Assembly: GCF_023375815.1 (NCBI RefSeq)
Contig: NZ_CP067412.1
Location: 4,092,001-4,156,000 of the forward strand
Origin: Pseudomonas sp. HS6
Lineage (GTDB): Bacteria; Pseudomonadota; Gammaproteobacteria; Pseudomonadales; Pseudomonadaceae
DNA: 64,000 bases
Reading direction: 5' to 3'
Within the stretch, counting starts at the first letter, position 1. Each line of letters starts with the position of its first letter. The position numbers and the translations under genes are program-made. The notes under the pieces are model-generated. The model saw nothing but the letters and a program-made list of their open reading frames with translations. It was not told the origin of the DNA and did no database searches. Below are positions 10,271 to 18,861 of the stretch, in pieces.

Positions 10271-11635
10271 TTAGCCCTGCAATGCACTGAGGGTCAGATC
10301 CAGGCACTTGCGCGCCTTGGTCACCAGCTCATCGATCTCCGCCTTGCTGATCACCAGCGGCGGCGCAATGATCATGGTGTCGCCCACAGCGCGCATGATC
10401 AGCCCGTTGTCGAAGCAGAACTGACGGCAGATCATGCCCACACCCTTGCCTTCGTAGCGCTTGCGAGTGGCCTTGTCCTGCACCAGCTCGATCGCCCCCA
10501 GCAGACCGACTCCGCGCACTTCCCCCACCAACGGGTGATCGTTCAGCTCGCGCAGACGTTTCTGCAAATACGGTGCCGTTTCGTTGTGTGCGTTTTCGAT
10601 AATTTTTTCGTCGCGCAGAATCCGGATGTTTTCCAGACCCACCGCCGCCGCCACCGGGTGACCGGAGTAGGTGAAGCCGTGGTTGAAATCGCCACCCTCG
10701 TTGAGCACCGCCACCACTTCGTCACGCACGATCAGGCCACCCATCGGGATGTAGCCGGACGTCAGGCCTTTGGCGATGGTCATCATGTCGGGCTTGAGGT
10801 CGTAGAAATCGCTGCCGAACCATTGACCGGTGCGGCCAAAACCGCAGATCACTTCATCCGCCACGAACAGGATGTCGTACTTGGCGAGGATTTCCTTGAT
10901 GCGCGGCCAGTAGGTGTCTGGCGGAATGATCACGCCGCCGGCGCCCTGGATCGGCTCGGCAATGAAGGCACCGACGTTGTCGACGCCGACTTCGAGAATC
11001 TTTTCTTCCAGCTGATTGGCGGCCCAGATCCCGAATTCTTCCGGGGTCATGTCGCCGCCTTCGGCGAACCAGTACGGCTGGGCGATGTGGACGATGCCCG
11101 GAATCGGCAAGTCGCCCTGCTCGTGCATATAGGTCATGCCGCCCAGGCTGGCGCCGGCCACGGTGGAGCCGTGGTAGCCGTTCTTGCGGCTGATGATGAC
11201 TTTCTTGTTCGGCTGGCCCTTGATCGCCCAGTAGTGGCGAACCATGCGCAGCATGGTGTCGTTGCCTTCGGAGCCGGAACCGGTGAAGAACACATGGTTC
11301 ATGCCTTCCGGCGCCACGTCGGCGATGGCCTTGGCCAGTTCCAGCGCCGGCGGGTGCGCGGTCTGGAAGAACAGGTTGTAGTAAGGCAGCTCGCGCATTT
11401 GCTTGGCGGCCGCATCGGCCAGCTCATCGCGCCCATAACCGATCGCCACACACCACAGACCCGCCATGCCATCGAGGATCTTGTTGCCCTCGCTGTCCCA
11501 CAGGTACACGCCCTTGGCGTTGGTGATGATCCGTGGACCCTTTTCTTTCAACTGCTTGAAGTCGCTGAACGGGGCCAGGTGGTGATCGCTGCTGAGGGCT
11601 TGCCACTCACGGGTTTGCGGGTTGTTGCTGGTCAT
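10271..11635 (-). CDS. spuC: Polyamine:pyruvate transaminase SpuC
   Basis: 454 aa, a class III pyridoxal-phosphate aminotransferase. Visible motifs are the cofactor-phosphate GSGSEGNDT, the FVADEVICGFGRTG segment with the PLP-binding aspartate, and the Schiff-base lysine in TIAKGLTSGYIPMGG. In Pseudomonas SpuC transfers the amino group of putrescine, cadaverine or spermidine to pyruvate, giving alanine and an aminoaldehyde. It acts in the cytoplasm. It follows spuB by 56 bp and precedes the transport genes. Confidence 0.94.
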   Translation of the reverse strand: MTSNNPQTREWQALSSDHHLAPFSDFKQLKEKGPRIITNAKGVYLWDSEGNKILDGMAGLWCVAIGYGRDELADAAAKQMRELPYYNLFFQTAHPPALELAKAIADVAPEGMNHVFFTGSGSEGNDTMLRMVRHYWAIKGQPNKKVIISRKNGYHGSTVAGASLGGMTYMHEQGDLPIPGIVHIAQPYWFAEGGDMTPEEFGIWAANQLEEKILEVGVDNVGAFIAEPIQGAGGVIIPPDTYWPRIKEILAKYDILFVADEVICGFGRTGQWFGSDFYDLKPDMMTIAKGLTSGYIPMGGLIVRDEVVAVLNEGGDFNHGFTYSGHPVAAAVGLENIRILRDEKIIENAHNETAPYLQKRLRELNDHPLVGEVRGVGLLGAIELVQDKATRKRYEGKGVGMICRQFCFDNGLIMRAVGDTMIIAPPLVISKAEIDELVTKARKCLDLTLSALQG

Positions 11636-11691
11636 GCCAATTCTCCTTGTTATCGGTGAAGGCGCGGCGGCTGGCCACCGCGCCCGGCGTA

Positions 11692-13050
11692 TCAGACGGC
11701 GAAGAGCAGGTACTCACGCTCCCAGGAACTGATCACGCGCTTGAAGTTTTCATGCTCGGCCCGCTTGACCGCGACGTAGCCGGTGATGAAAGTCTTGCCC
11801 AGGTATTTCTCGATGGTTGCGCTGTTTTCCATACGCTCCAGCGCGTCTTCGATGGTCAGCGGCAGGCGCAGGTTGCGGCGCTCGTAACCACGGCCCACGA
11901 CCGGCGCGCTCGGGTTCAGGCCCTCGACCATGCCGATGTAGCCGCAGAGCAGGCTCGCGGCAATCGCCAGGTACGGGTTGGCGTCGGCGCCCGGCAGGCG
12001 GTTCTCCACCCGACGGTTCTGCGGGCCGGCATCCGGTACGCGCAGGCCCACGGTGCGGTTTTCTTCGCCCCACTCCACGTTCACCGGCGCGGAGGTGTCC
12101 GGCAGGAAGCGGCGGAACGAGTTGACGTTCGGTGCGAACAGCGGCAGCAATTCCGGGATCAGTTTCTGCAGGCCACCGATGTGGTGCAGAAACAGTTGGC
12201 TCATGGTCCCGTCTTCGTTGGAGAACACGTTCTTGCCGGTCTCGATGTCGATGATGCTCTGGTGCAGGTGCATCGCACTGCCCGGCTCACCGGTCATCGG
12301 CTTGGCCATGAAGGTCGCGGCCACGTTGTGCTTGAGGGCGGCCTCACGCATGGTGCGCTTGAACACCAGGATCTGGTCGGCCAGGGACAAGGCGTCGCCG
12401 TGACGGAAGTTGATTTCCATCTGCGCGGTGCCGTCCTCGTGGATCAGCGTGTCGAGGTCCAGCTCCTGCAATTCGCACCAGTCGTAGACGTCTTCGAACA
12501 GCGGATCGAATTCGTTCGCCGCTTCGATGGAGAACGACTGACGACCGATTTCCGGACGCCCGGAACGGCCGACTGGCGGCTGCAACGGATAGTCAGGGTC
12601 GTCGCTGCGCTTGGTCAGGTAGAACTCCATTTCCGGCGCCACGATCGGCTGCCAGCCTTTGTCGGCATAGAGTTTCAGGACTTTCTTGAGGACGTTGCGC
12701 GGCGACAGCTCGATCGGGTTGCCTTGCTTGTCGTAGGTGTCGTGGATCACCTGGGCGGTCGGCTCGATGGCCCATGGCACCAGGTACACCGCGTTCTGGT
12801 CGGGGCGGCAGATCATGTCGATGTCGGCCGGGTCGAGCAGTTCGTAATAGATGTCGTCTTCGACGTAGTCGCCGGTCACGGTCTGCAACAGAACGCTCTC
12901 TGGCAGGCGCATGCCTTTTTCGGCGATGAACTTGTTGGTCGGCGAGATCTTGCCCCGGGTGATACCGGTCAAGTCGCCGATCATGCATTCGACTTCTGTG
13001 ATCTTGTGGTCTTTCAACCAATCGGTGAGCTGGTCGAGGTTGTTACTCAT
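11692..13050 (-). CDS. spuB: Glutamylpolyamine synthetase SpuB (glutamine-synthetase family)
   Basis: 452 aa from the ATG at 13050; an upstream in-frame extension to 13101 lacks family character. It has the glutamine-synthetase fold: APEMEFYL for a metal ligand, AMHLHQS for the catalytic His region, NSFRRFLP and GADANPYLA near the C-terminus. It ligates glutamate to a polyamine amine with ATP, the first step of the gamma-glutamylation route, like E. coli PuuA. It is the first intact gene of the operon. The partner hydrolase gene spuA upstream is decayed. Confidence 0.92.
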   Translation of the reverse strand: MSNNLDQLTDWLKDHKITEVECMIGDLTGITRGKISPTNKFIAEKGMRLPESVLLQTVTGDYVEDDIYYELLDPADIDMICRPDQNAVYLVPWAIEPTAQVIHDTYDKQGNPIELSPRNVLKKVLKLYADKGWQPIVAPEMEFYLTKRSDDPDYPLQPPVGRSGRPEIGRQSFSIEAANEFDPLFEDVYDWCELQELDLDTLIHEDGTAQMEINFRHGDALSLADQILVFKRTMREAALKHNVAATFMAKPMTGEPGSAMHLHQSIIDIETGKNVFSNEDGTMSQLFLHHIGGLQKLIPELLPLFAPNVNSFRRFLPDTSAPVNVEWGEENRTVGLRVPDAGPQNRRVENRLPGADANPYLAIAASLLCGYIGMVEGLNPSAPVVGRGYERRNLRLPLTIEDALERMENSATIEKYLGKTFITGYVAVKRAEHENFKRVISSWEREYLLFAV

Positions 13051-13144
13051 AAATGCCTCTGGGCTGAGTCTCCTGACGTGTGTCAGGCAAGTTTGACGCA
13101 CGGGGGCGTCGCGTTAAGGGGGCTTGCTTGCGCGCAGTACCGGC

Positions 13145-13501
13145 TTACGCCAGGCACCGCGCATAGACAATGAAGGAGGAGCTTACCTGCCCTTTACGCT
13201 GGCGTTGCATTTCCTGTGCACATCCCGGACGCGCAGAATCACGGGCACAGCGACGGGCGCGGTGCAGGCCGGAACGAGGAAAGAGATCTATATTGAGAGG
13301 AGAACCGCTAAAGAGGATGCCTTCGCGTGCGTCCAGAATATCGGACGTTGCCGCCTGATCTGCCGTGGACAGAGACAACGCTGGCAGGCTGCGAGCCTTG
13401 CTGGCTGCGCTGCGGACGGACGTGTCGCCACTGATGTGATAAGCATGCAGACCGGACTGCAAGGAGCAGTCGGTGACGCCGATTAACGGCAGGCGAGACA
13501 T
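13145..13501 (-). pseudogene. spuA: Truncated, degraded spuA/puuD (gamma-glutamyl-GABA hydrolase) remnant
   Basis: An open frame of 118 codons starts MSRLPLIGVTDCSLQSGLHA, the recognisable N-terminus of SpuA/PuuD class I glutamine amidotransferase-like hydrolases. The match continues colinearly (HISGDTSVR, then DILDAREGILFSGSPLNID) to about residue 95, with many substitutions. The sequence then seems to jump from the conserved HDPAR region (here RDSARP) to a damaged nucleophile-QEM region (here GCAQEMQ), and it ends soon after. Family members are about 250 aa. The catalytic His-Glu half is absent and the Cys motif is damaged. It lies in the canonical spuA place upstream of spuB. Loss of function is inferred. 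Confidence 0.75.
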
Positions 13502-13779
13502 GAAGCACCCCGGTATTATTGCTGTTATGGGTTTGACCCGAGCTTAGCCTTGTTCATTTTTTTACACAACACCCCCGTAAAAAATACAACACGGCCTGCT
13601 CAAGCCTGCGGGTGGCGCGTCCTCCACGGATAAAAAAATGCCCCAAAGTGCCCCATAAATGCCCTCGTGGCGCTTTTTCAGGGCAAAAAAGGCCTCGCTT
13701 GACTTCGGCAGGCCGTTCGGGTTGACTGAAACCAGAAAAGATCAATGATTGATATTTTTAACAACAAAGGTGTTGCATC
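13502..13779. promoter_or_regulatory. Divergent spu promoter region with phased TGCCC repeats
   Basis: This 278-bp AT-richer gap separates the spuA remnant from spuI. TGCCC(C/T) occurs at 13639, 13649 and 13660, spaced 10 and 11 bp, so the copies sit on one face of the helix. A run of A follows at about 13685-13690 and a TTGACT lies at 13722. I could not identify a convincing -10 at the right distance. The repeats look like an operator for a polyamine-responsive regulator (inference). Confidence 0.4.
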
Positions 13780-15156
13780 ATGTCGGTACCCCCGCGTGCC
13801 GTTCAGCTTAACGAAGCGAACGCGTTCCTTAAGGAACATCCTGAGGTTCTGTACGTTGACCTTCTGATTGCGGATATGAATGGTGTGGTGCGCGGCAAGC
13901 GCATCGAACGCACCAGCCTCCACAAGGTTTACGAGAAAGGCATCAACCTGCCGGCCTCTCTATTTGCTCTGGATATCAATGGTTCGACGGTGGAAAGCAC
14001 CGGCCTGGGCCTGGACATCGGCGACGCCGATCGTATCTGCTATCCAATCCCCGACACCCTGTGCAACGAGCCATGGCAGAAGCGCCCTACCGCGCAACTG
14101 TTGATGACCATGCACGAACTCGAAGGCCAGCCGTTCTTCGCCGACCCGCGAGAAGTGTTGGCTAACGTGGTGCGCAAGTTCGACGAGTTGGGCCTGACCA
14201 TCTGCGCCGCGTTCGAACTCGAGTTCTACCTGATTGACCAGGAGAACGTGAACGGTCGTCCGCAACCGCCACGCTCGCCGGTTTCCGGTAAACGTCCGCA
14301 CTCGACTCAGGTCTACCTGATCGACGACCTCGACGAATACGTCGACTGCCTTCAGGACATTCTGGAAGGTGCGAAAGAGCAAGGTATTCCGGCCGACGCC
14401 ATCGTCAAGGAAAGTGCCCCGGCGCAGTTCGAAGTGAACCTGCATCATGTCGCCGACCCGATCAAGGCGTGCGACTACGCGGTCCTGCTCAAGCGTCTGA
14501 TCAAGAACATCGCCTACGACCATGAAATGGACACCACCTTCATGGCCAAGCCGTACCCGGGTCAGGCAGGCAACGGTCTGCACGTCCACATTTCGATTCT
14601 GGACAAGCAAGGCAAAAACATTTTTGCCAGCGAGGATCCCGAGCAGAACGCCGCGCTGCGTCACGCGATCGGCGGTGTGCTCGAGACCCTGCCCGCGCAG
14701 ATGGCTTTCCTCTGCCCGAACGTCAACTCCTACCGTCGTTTCGGTGCGCAGTTCTACGTGCCGAACTCGCCGAGCTGGGGCCTGGACAACCGCACCGTGG
14801 CCCTGCGCGTACCGACCGGCTCCGCCGACGCGGTCCGTCTGGAACACCGCGTGGCCGGCGCCGACGCCAACCCGTACCTGCTGATGGCTTCGGTCCTGGC
14901 GGGCGTGCACCACGGTCTGGTCAACAAGATCGAACCGGGGGCTCCGGTCGAAGGCAACAGCTACGAGCAGAACGAGCAGAGCCTGCCGAACAACTTGCGC
15001 GATGCCCTGCGCGAGCTGGACGACAGCGAGGTGATGGCCAAGTACATCGATCCTAAATACATCGATATCTTCGTCGCCTGTAAGGAAAGCGAGCTGGAGG
15101 AGTTCGAACACTCCATCTCCGACCTTGAGTACAACTGGTACCTGCATACCGTTTAA
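13780..15156 (+). CDS. spuI: Glutamylpolyamine synthetase SpuI-like (glutamine-synthetase family)
   Basis: 458 aa, a second glutamine-synthetase-like enzyme transcribed away from spuB. Motifs include AFELEFYLID, GNGLHVHISI, NSYRRFGAQFYVPNSPSWG and GADANPYLLMA. Such PuuA/SpuI enzymes attach glutamate to mono- or diamines using ATP. Its differences from SpuB suggest another amine preference, for example putrescine versus spermidine or diaminopropane. The ATG at 13780 follows an AAAGG about 8 nt upstream. A strong terminator follows the gene. Confidence 0.88.
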   Translation: MSVPPRAVQLNEANAFLKEHPEVLYVDLLIADMNGVVRGKRIERTSLHKVYEKGINLPASLFALDINGSTVESTGLGLDIGDADRICYPIPDTLCNEPWQKRPTAQLLMTMHELEGQPFFADPREVLANVVRKFDELGLTICAAFELEFYLIDQENVNGRPQPPRSPVSGKRPHSTQVYLIDDLDEYVDCLQDILEGAKEQGIPADAIVKESAPAQFEVNLHHVADPIKACDYAVLLKRLIKNIAYDHEMDTTFMAKPYPGQAGNGLHVHISILDKQGKNIFASEDPEQNAALRHAIGGVLETLPAQMAFLCPNVNSYRRFGAQFYVPNSPSWGLDNRTVALRVPTGSADAVRLEHRVAGADANPYLLMASVLAGVHHGLVNKIEPGAPVEGNSYEQNEQSLPNNLRDALRELDDSEVMAKYIDPKYIDIFVACKESELEEFEHSISDLEYNWYLHTV

Positions 15157-15172
15157 GCGGATTGCAGCAACA

Positions 15173-15209
15173 GAAAACGCCGTTGGCTTCTCAGCCCGCG
15201 GCGTTTTTT
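15173..15209 (+). terminator. Rho-independent terminator of spuI
   Basis: AAAACGCCG and CGGCGTTTTTT form a stem around a GC-containing loop and end in a T run, 17 bp after the spuI stop. Confidence 0.8.
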
Positions 15210-15273
15210 ATTGGCCCCTGTGGCACATGCCCAAGCTCTGCGTACAATGCCCGCTGCCCCGCAGGAGACTTTC

Positions 15274-15900
15274 ATGACGCGTCCCGCCCCCGTCCGCAAA
15301 CCCCGTGCCCGCAGTCAGGCGCGGATCGATTCGATACTCGATGCCGCGCGCACGCTGCTGGCCGCCGAGGGCGTGGCGAGCCTGTCGATCTACAGCGTCG
15401 CCGAGCGCGCGCAGATCCCGCCCTCCTCGGTCTACCATTTTTTCGCCAGCGTACCGGCCCTGCTGGAAGGTCTGACGGCGGATGTCCACGCGGCCTTCCG
15501 CGCCTGCCTGCAAGCGCCGATCGATCACGACGCCCTGCGCGACTGGCGCGACCTGTCCCGCCTGGTCGAACAACGCATGCTGGAGATCTACGACGAAGAC
15601 GCCGCCGCCCGCCAACTGATCCTGGCGCAACACGGCCTTACCGAAGTCACTCAGGCCGACCGCCAGCACGACCTCGAACTCGGCGACCTGATGCACAAGC
15701 TGTTCGACCATCACTTCGAATTGCCCAAGCTGCCGGATGACGTGGATGTATTCGCACTGGCGATGGAACTGGGCGACCGCGTCTACGCCCGCTCGGTGCA
15801 GCAGCACGGGCAGATCACACCGCGCATGGCCGAGGAAGGGATGCGTGTCTTCGATGCCTATCTGGGCCTGTATCTACCGCCCTATCTGCACAAGCGCTGA
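15274..15900 (+). CDS. TetR/AcrR-family regulator next to polyamine genes
   Basis: 208 aa from the ATG at 15274, with CAGGAG upstream. The N-terminal helix-turn-helix is clear: ARIDSILDAARTLLAAEGV followed by AERAQIPPSSVYHFF. The C-terminal domain is helical and carries no recognisable enzyme motif. Position beside spuI suggests it could regulate polyamine genes, as TetR-type AguR does for agmatine genes in P. aeruginosa; this is inference from neighbourhood only. A terminator separates it from spuI, so it probably has its own promoter. It is convergent with coaA with 8 bp between. Confidence 0.82.
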   Translation: MTRPAPVRKPRARSQARIDSILDAARTLLAAEGVASLSIYSVAERAQIPPSSVYHFFASVPALLEGLTADVHAAFRACLQAPIDHDALRDWRDLSRLVEQRMLEIYDEDAAARQLILAQHGLTEVTQADRQHDLELGDLMHKLFDHHFELPKLPDDVDVFALAMELGDRVYARSVQQHGQITPRMAEEGMRVFDAYLGLYLPPYLHKR

Positions 15901-15908
15901 GCAACTCG

Positions 15909-16868
15909 TCAAACAGCCCGGAGCAATAACTTGTCGACGGAGTGATCGGCGGATTTGTTGATGATCAGATTGGCCCTGTCACGCGTCGGCAGAATGTTCT
16001 CGGCAAGGTTCTTCAAATTCACCCGATCCCAGGTCTCGGACGCCACCAACAGCGCTTCCTCGTCAGACAACTGTTTGTACTTGTGGAAGTAGGACTCGGA
16101 AGACTGGAACGCCGTGTTCTTCAAGTAGACAAACCGCTCGAGATACCACTTTTTGATGTTGTCGGTGGTGGCATCGATGTAAATCGAGAAATCGATGAAG
16201 TCCAGAACGTTCAGTCCTGGACTGTGCCCGCCCTGCAACACATTCAGGCCTTCCAGGACAATGATGTCCGGCGCACGAACCTGCTGGGTTTCATCGACAA
16301 GAATGTCGTATCGGGCATGAGAGTAAATCGGGATCTCGACCGCTTTGGCATCGTTGCGCACCGCGTGCAGGAAATCCAGAAACCGTGGCGTATCGTAGGA
16401 TTCAGGGAAGCCCTTTCGATGCAAAAGCGCTTTTTCCTGGAGCGTTGCCAGGGGATAGAGAAACGAGTCAGTGGTCACCAGTTGCACATTCGGCGAACCG
16501 GACCACAACGACAAAAGTGCCGACAACACCCTGGCAAAACTGCTTTTACCCACCGCAACACTGCCCGAGACTCCGATCACGAAGGGTGGTTTGAAGCCAG
16601 GCATGGCGAGAAAGTCCGACTGACTCTTTCTCAGCGCCTGCGTCGCCGAAAAACGCAGATAGAGCAGACGCGACAGAGGCAACAGGATGTCGACTACCTC
16701 CTCCGTCGTCATGGGCTGGGCATGACTGTTCAACGCCTCCATTTGCGCAGGCGGGAGGCTCATCGGCCCTTCGCCTTGCAAGTGCGACCATTGTTGACGA
16801 TTGAACACAAAATACCCGCGATCCGCTGGCGGAACGGGTATCGCATTCAGCTCTATCGTCATATCCAT
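15909..16868 (-). CDS. coaA: Pantothenate kinase, type I (CoaA)
   Basis: 319 aa. The P-loop GVSGSVAVGKS lies at residues 99-109. TTDSFLYP, GFPESYDTPRFLDFL, IVLEGLNVLQ and ILPTRDRANLIINKSADH match E. coli CoaA throughout. It phosphorylates pantothenate with ATP, the first and regulated step of coenzyme A synthesis. Pseudomonads normally use the unrelated type III enzyme CoaX, so this gene may be additional or acquired. It is a single gene between the TetR gene and the ssu operon, with a terminator upstream separating it from ssuF. Confidence 0.93.
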   Translation of the reverse strand: MDMTIELNAIPVPPADRGYFVFNRQQWSHLQGEGPMSLPPAQMEALNSHAQPMTTEEVVDILLPLSRLLYLRFSATQALRKSQSDFLAMPGFKPPFVIGVSGSVAVGKSSFARVLSALLSLWSGSPNVQLVTTDSFLYPLATLQEKALLHRKGFPESYDTPRFLDFLHAVRNDAKAVEIPIYSHARYDILVDETQQVRAPDIIVLEGLNVLQGGHSPGLNVLDFIDFSIYIDATTDNIKKWYLERFVYLKNTAFQSSESYFHKYKQLSDEEALLVASETWDRVNLKNLAENILPTRDRANLIINKSADHSVDKLLLRAV

Positions 16869-16972
16869 CCTGTGTCTGCGCCTGCCAAAAGCAGAAACAT
16901 AGCAGATCGCTCTCCCGGCTTGTAATTGATCGGCCCTGACCGGTCAGTTCTCGTCCGCTGAAAACGGGCAAC

Positions 16973-17013
16973 AAAAAACCCCGAAGGGCTCACACCCTTC
17001 GGGGTTGTTTTTT
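16973..17013. terminator. Bidirectional hairpin terminator after ssuF
   Basis: AACCCCGAAGGG (16977-16988) pairs with CCCTTCGGGGTT (16995-17006), with an A run on the left and a T run on the right. It ends the ssu operon on the minus strand, ahead of coaA. Confidence 0.85.
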
Positions 17014-17023
17014 ACTCACAGGC

Positions 17024-17239
17024 TTACAACTTGGCGATGGACACTTCGGTGGACTTCACGAAAGCAATCACTTCACTGCCAACCACCAGTTCCAGTTCCT
17101 TGACCGAACGGGTGGTGATCACCGAAGTAACGATGCCGGAAGCAGTTTGCACGTCGATTTCCGACAGTACGTCGCCGAGAACGATCTCTTTGATCGCGCC
17201 TTTGAACTGGTTGCGTACGTTGATGGCTTTGATAGTCAT
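17024..17239 (-). CDS. ssuF: Molybdopterin-binding (Mop/TOBE) protein SsuF
   Basis: 71 aa, the size of single-domain Mop proteins. The sequence (ARN-like NVRNQFKGAI, IVLGDVLSEIDVQ, ITTRSVKELELVVGSEVIAFVKSTEVSIAK) is a complete Mop/TOBE oxyanion-binding fold. It is the terminal gene of ssuEADCBF, as described in P. putida, where SsuF is a molybdopterin-binding-type protein needed for growth on organosulfur compounds. Its biochemical role in sulfonate use is unclear. The gap from ssuB is 27 bp, so co-transcription is likely, and a strong terminator follows. Confidence 0.9.
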   Translation of the reverse strand: MTIKAINVRNQFKGAIKEIVLGDVLSEIDVQTASGIVTSVITTRSVKELELVVGSEVIAFVKSTEVSIAKL

Positions 17240-17266
17240 GGCATTGATTCCTGTCGTTTGCTTGAG

Positions 17267-18073
17267 TTATTGAGCCCAACGCAATTGCGTAGGCAAGGGT
17301 GAAACGGGTTCCGGCGCCGGCGGCTCGCCGGGCAGGGACAACACACGGTTGAGTACTTCGGTTTCCAGCGCTGCCAGCCGATGGGAGCCACGAACCCGAG
17401 GGCGCGGCAGTTCCACTTGCAGGTCGAGGCCGACTTCGCCGTCCTCGATCAGAATCACCCGGTCGGCAATCGCCACCGCTTCGCTGACGTCGTGGGTCAC
17501 CAGCAACACGGTGAAACCATGCTGTTGCCAGAGACGTTCGATCAGTTGCTGCATCTCGATCCGGGTCAGCGCATCCAGTGCGCCCAGCGGCTCGTCGAGC
17601 AGCAACAGGCGCGGTTGATGGATCAAGGCCCGCGCCAGCGCTACACGCTGCTTCTGCCCACCGGACAGGGCTGCCGGCCATTCATTGGCGCGATCAGCGA
17701 GGCCGACCGCATCCAGCGCTTCCAGGGCTTGCGGACGCCAGTTGCCCTTGAGGCCGAGACCGACGTTGTCGATGATCTTTTTCCACGGCAGCAGCCGTGC
17801 TTCCTGAAACATCAGCCGGGTGTCTTCCCGCGCATCGCTGAGCGGTGCAGCACCGGCCAACAGGTCGCCGCCGGTGGGTTGATCGAGACCGGCGAGCAAG
17901 CGCAGCAAAGTGCTTTTGCCACATCCACTACGCCCGACCACCGCGACGAACTGCCCCGCCGGAATGTGCAAGTCGATGCCCCGCAGCACCTGCCGAGAAC
18001 CGAAGGTCTTTTGCAGATTGCGCACCGCCAGCGGAATCCCGCGCAGCAGGCGTGGAGGTTGTTGAGCGGTCAT
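17267..18073 (-). CDS. ssuB: Aliphatic sulfonate ABC transporter ATPase SsuB
   Basis: 268 aa from the ATG at 18073, which overlaps the ssuC stop in an ATGA. Walker [10 protein letters not shown] (47-55), LSGGQ (136-140) and [16 protein letters not shown] are intact. It is the cytoplasmic ATPase for sulfonate import through SsuC with binding protein SsuA. A longer frame to 18121 would overlap ssuC coding sequence with no family support. Confidence 0.94.
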   Translation of the reverse strand: MTAQQPPRLLRGIPLAVRNLQKTFGSRQVLRGIDLHIPAGQFVAVVGRSGCGKSTLLRLLAGLDQPTGGDLLAGAAPLSDAREDTRLMFQEARLLPWKKIIDNVGLGLKGNWRPQALEALDAVGLADRANEWPAALSGGQKQRVALARALIHQPRLLLLDEPLGALDALTRIEMQQLIERLWQQHGFTVLLVTHDVSEAVAIADRVILIEDGEVGLDLQVELPRPRVRGSHRLAALETEVLNRVLSLPGEPPAPEPVSPLPTQLRWAQ

Positions 18074-18852
18074 GCCGCACCTCCCTTCGCCACTTGGTAC
18101 GCCGGGTGCCAGCGCAGCCACACACGCTCAAGTCCACGGGCCGCGAGATCGGCCAATTTGCCGAGCACCGCGTAGAGCAGAATCGCCAGCACCACCACAT
18201 CGGTCTGCAGGAACTCCCGGGCATTCATCGCCAGGTAACCGATGCCCGAGCTGGCGGAGATGGTTTCCGCCACGATCAGCGTCAACCACATGAAGCCCAG
18301 GGCGAAGCGCACGCCGACCAGAATCGAAGGCAGCGCACCCGGCAGGATCACCTGCCAGAACAGGCTGAAACCGGACAGGCCATAACTACGGGCCATCTCC
18401 ACCAGCGCCGGGTCGACGTTGCGGATGCCGTGATAGGTGTTGAGGTAGATCGGGAACAGCGTGCCCAATGCCACCAGGAAAATCTTCGCCGACTCGTCGA
18501 TGCCGAACCACAGGATCACCAGCGGAATCAGCGCCAGGTGCGGCACGTTGCGGATCATCTGCACCGAACTGTCGAGGAGACGTTCGCCCCACTTCGACAG
18601 GCCGGTGATGAAACCCAGCACCAGGCCAATGCTGCCACCGATGGTGAAGCCCAGCGCGGCGCGCCAGCCGCTGATTGCCAGGTGCGTCCAGATTTCACCG
18701 CTGCGCACCAGGCTCACGCCGGCTTCGATCACCGCCACCGGCGCCGGCAGAATCCGCGTCGACAGCCAACCGGCCGACACCGACAACTGCCACACCGCCA
18801 GCAACAACACCGGCAACGCCCAGGGCGCGAGGCTGTGGATAAATTTCTTCAT
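18070..18852 (-). CDS. ssuC: Aliphatic sulfonate ABC transporter permease SsuC
   Basis: 260 aa, about six membrane segments. The EAA-type loop ([20 protein letters not shown]) and the [12 protein letters not shown]-terminal segment are typical of SsuC/TauC permeases. It is an inner-membrane channel for C2 and longer sulfonates. It starts 9 bp after ssuD ends and overlaps ssuB by 4 nt, showing tight operon packing. Confidence 0.94.
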   Translation of the reverse strand: MKKFIHSLAPWALPVLLLAVWQLSVSAGWLSTRILPAPVAVIEAGVSLVRSGEIWTHLAISGWRAALGFTIGGSIGLVLGFITGLSKWGERLLDSSVQMIRNVPHLALIPLVILWFGIDESAKIFLVALGTLFPIYLNTYHGIRNVDPALVEMARSYGLSGFSLFWQVILPGALPSILVGVRFALGFMWLTLIVAETISASSGIGYLAMNAREFLQTDVVVLAILLYAVLGKLADLAARGLERVWLRWHPAYQVAKGGAA

Positions 18853-18861
18853 GGCGGCGCC

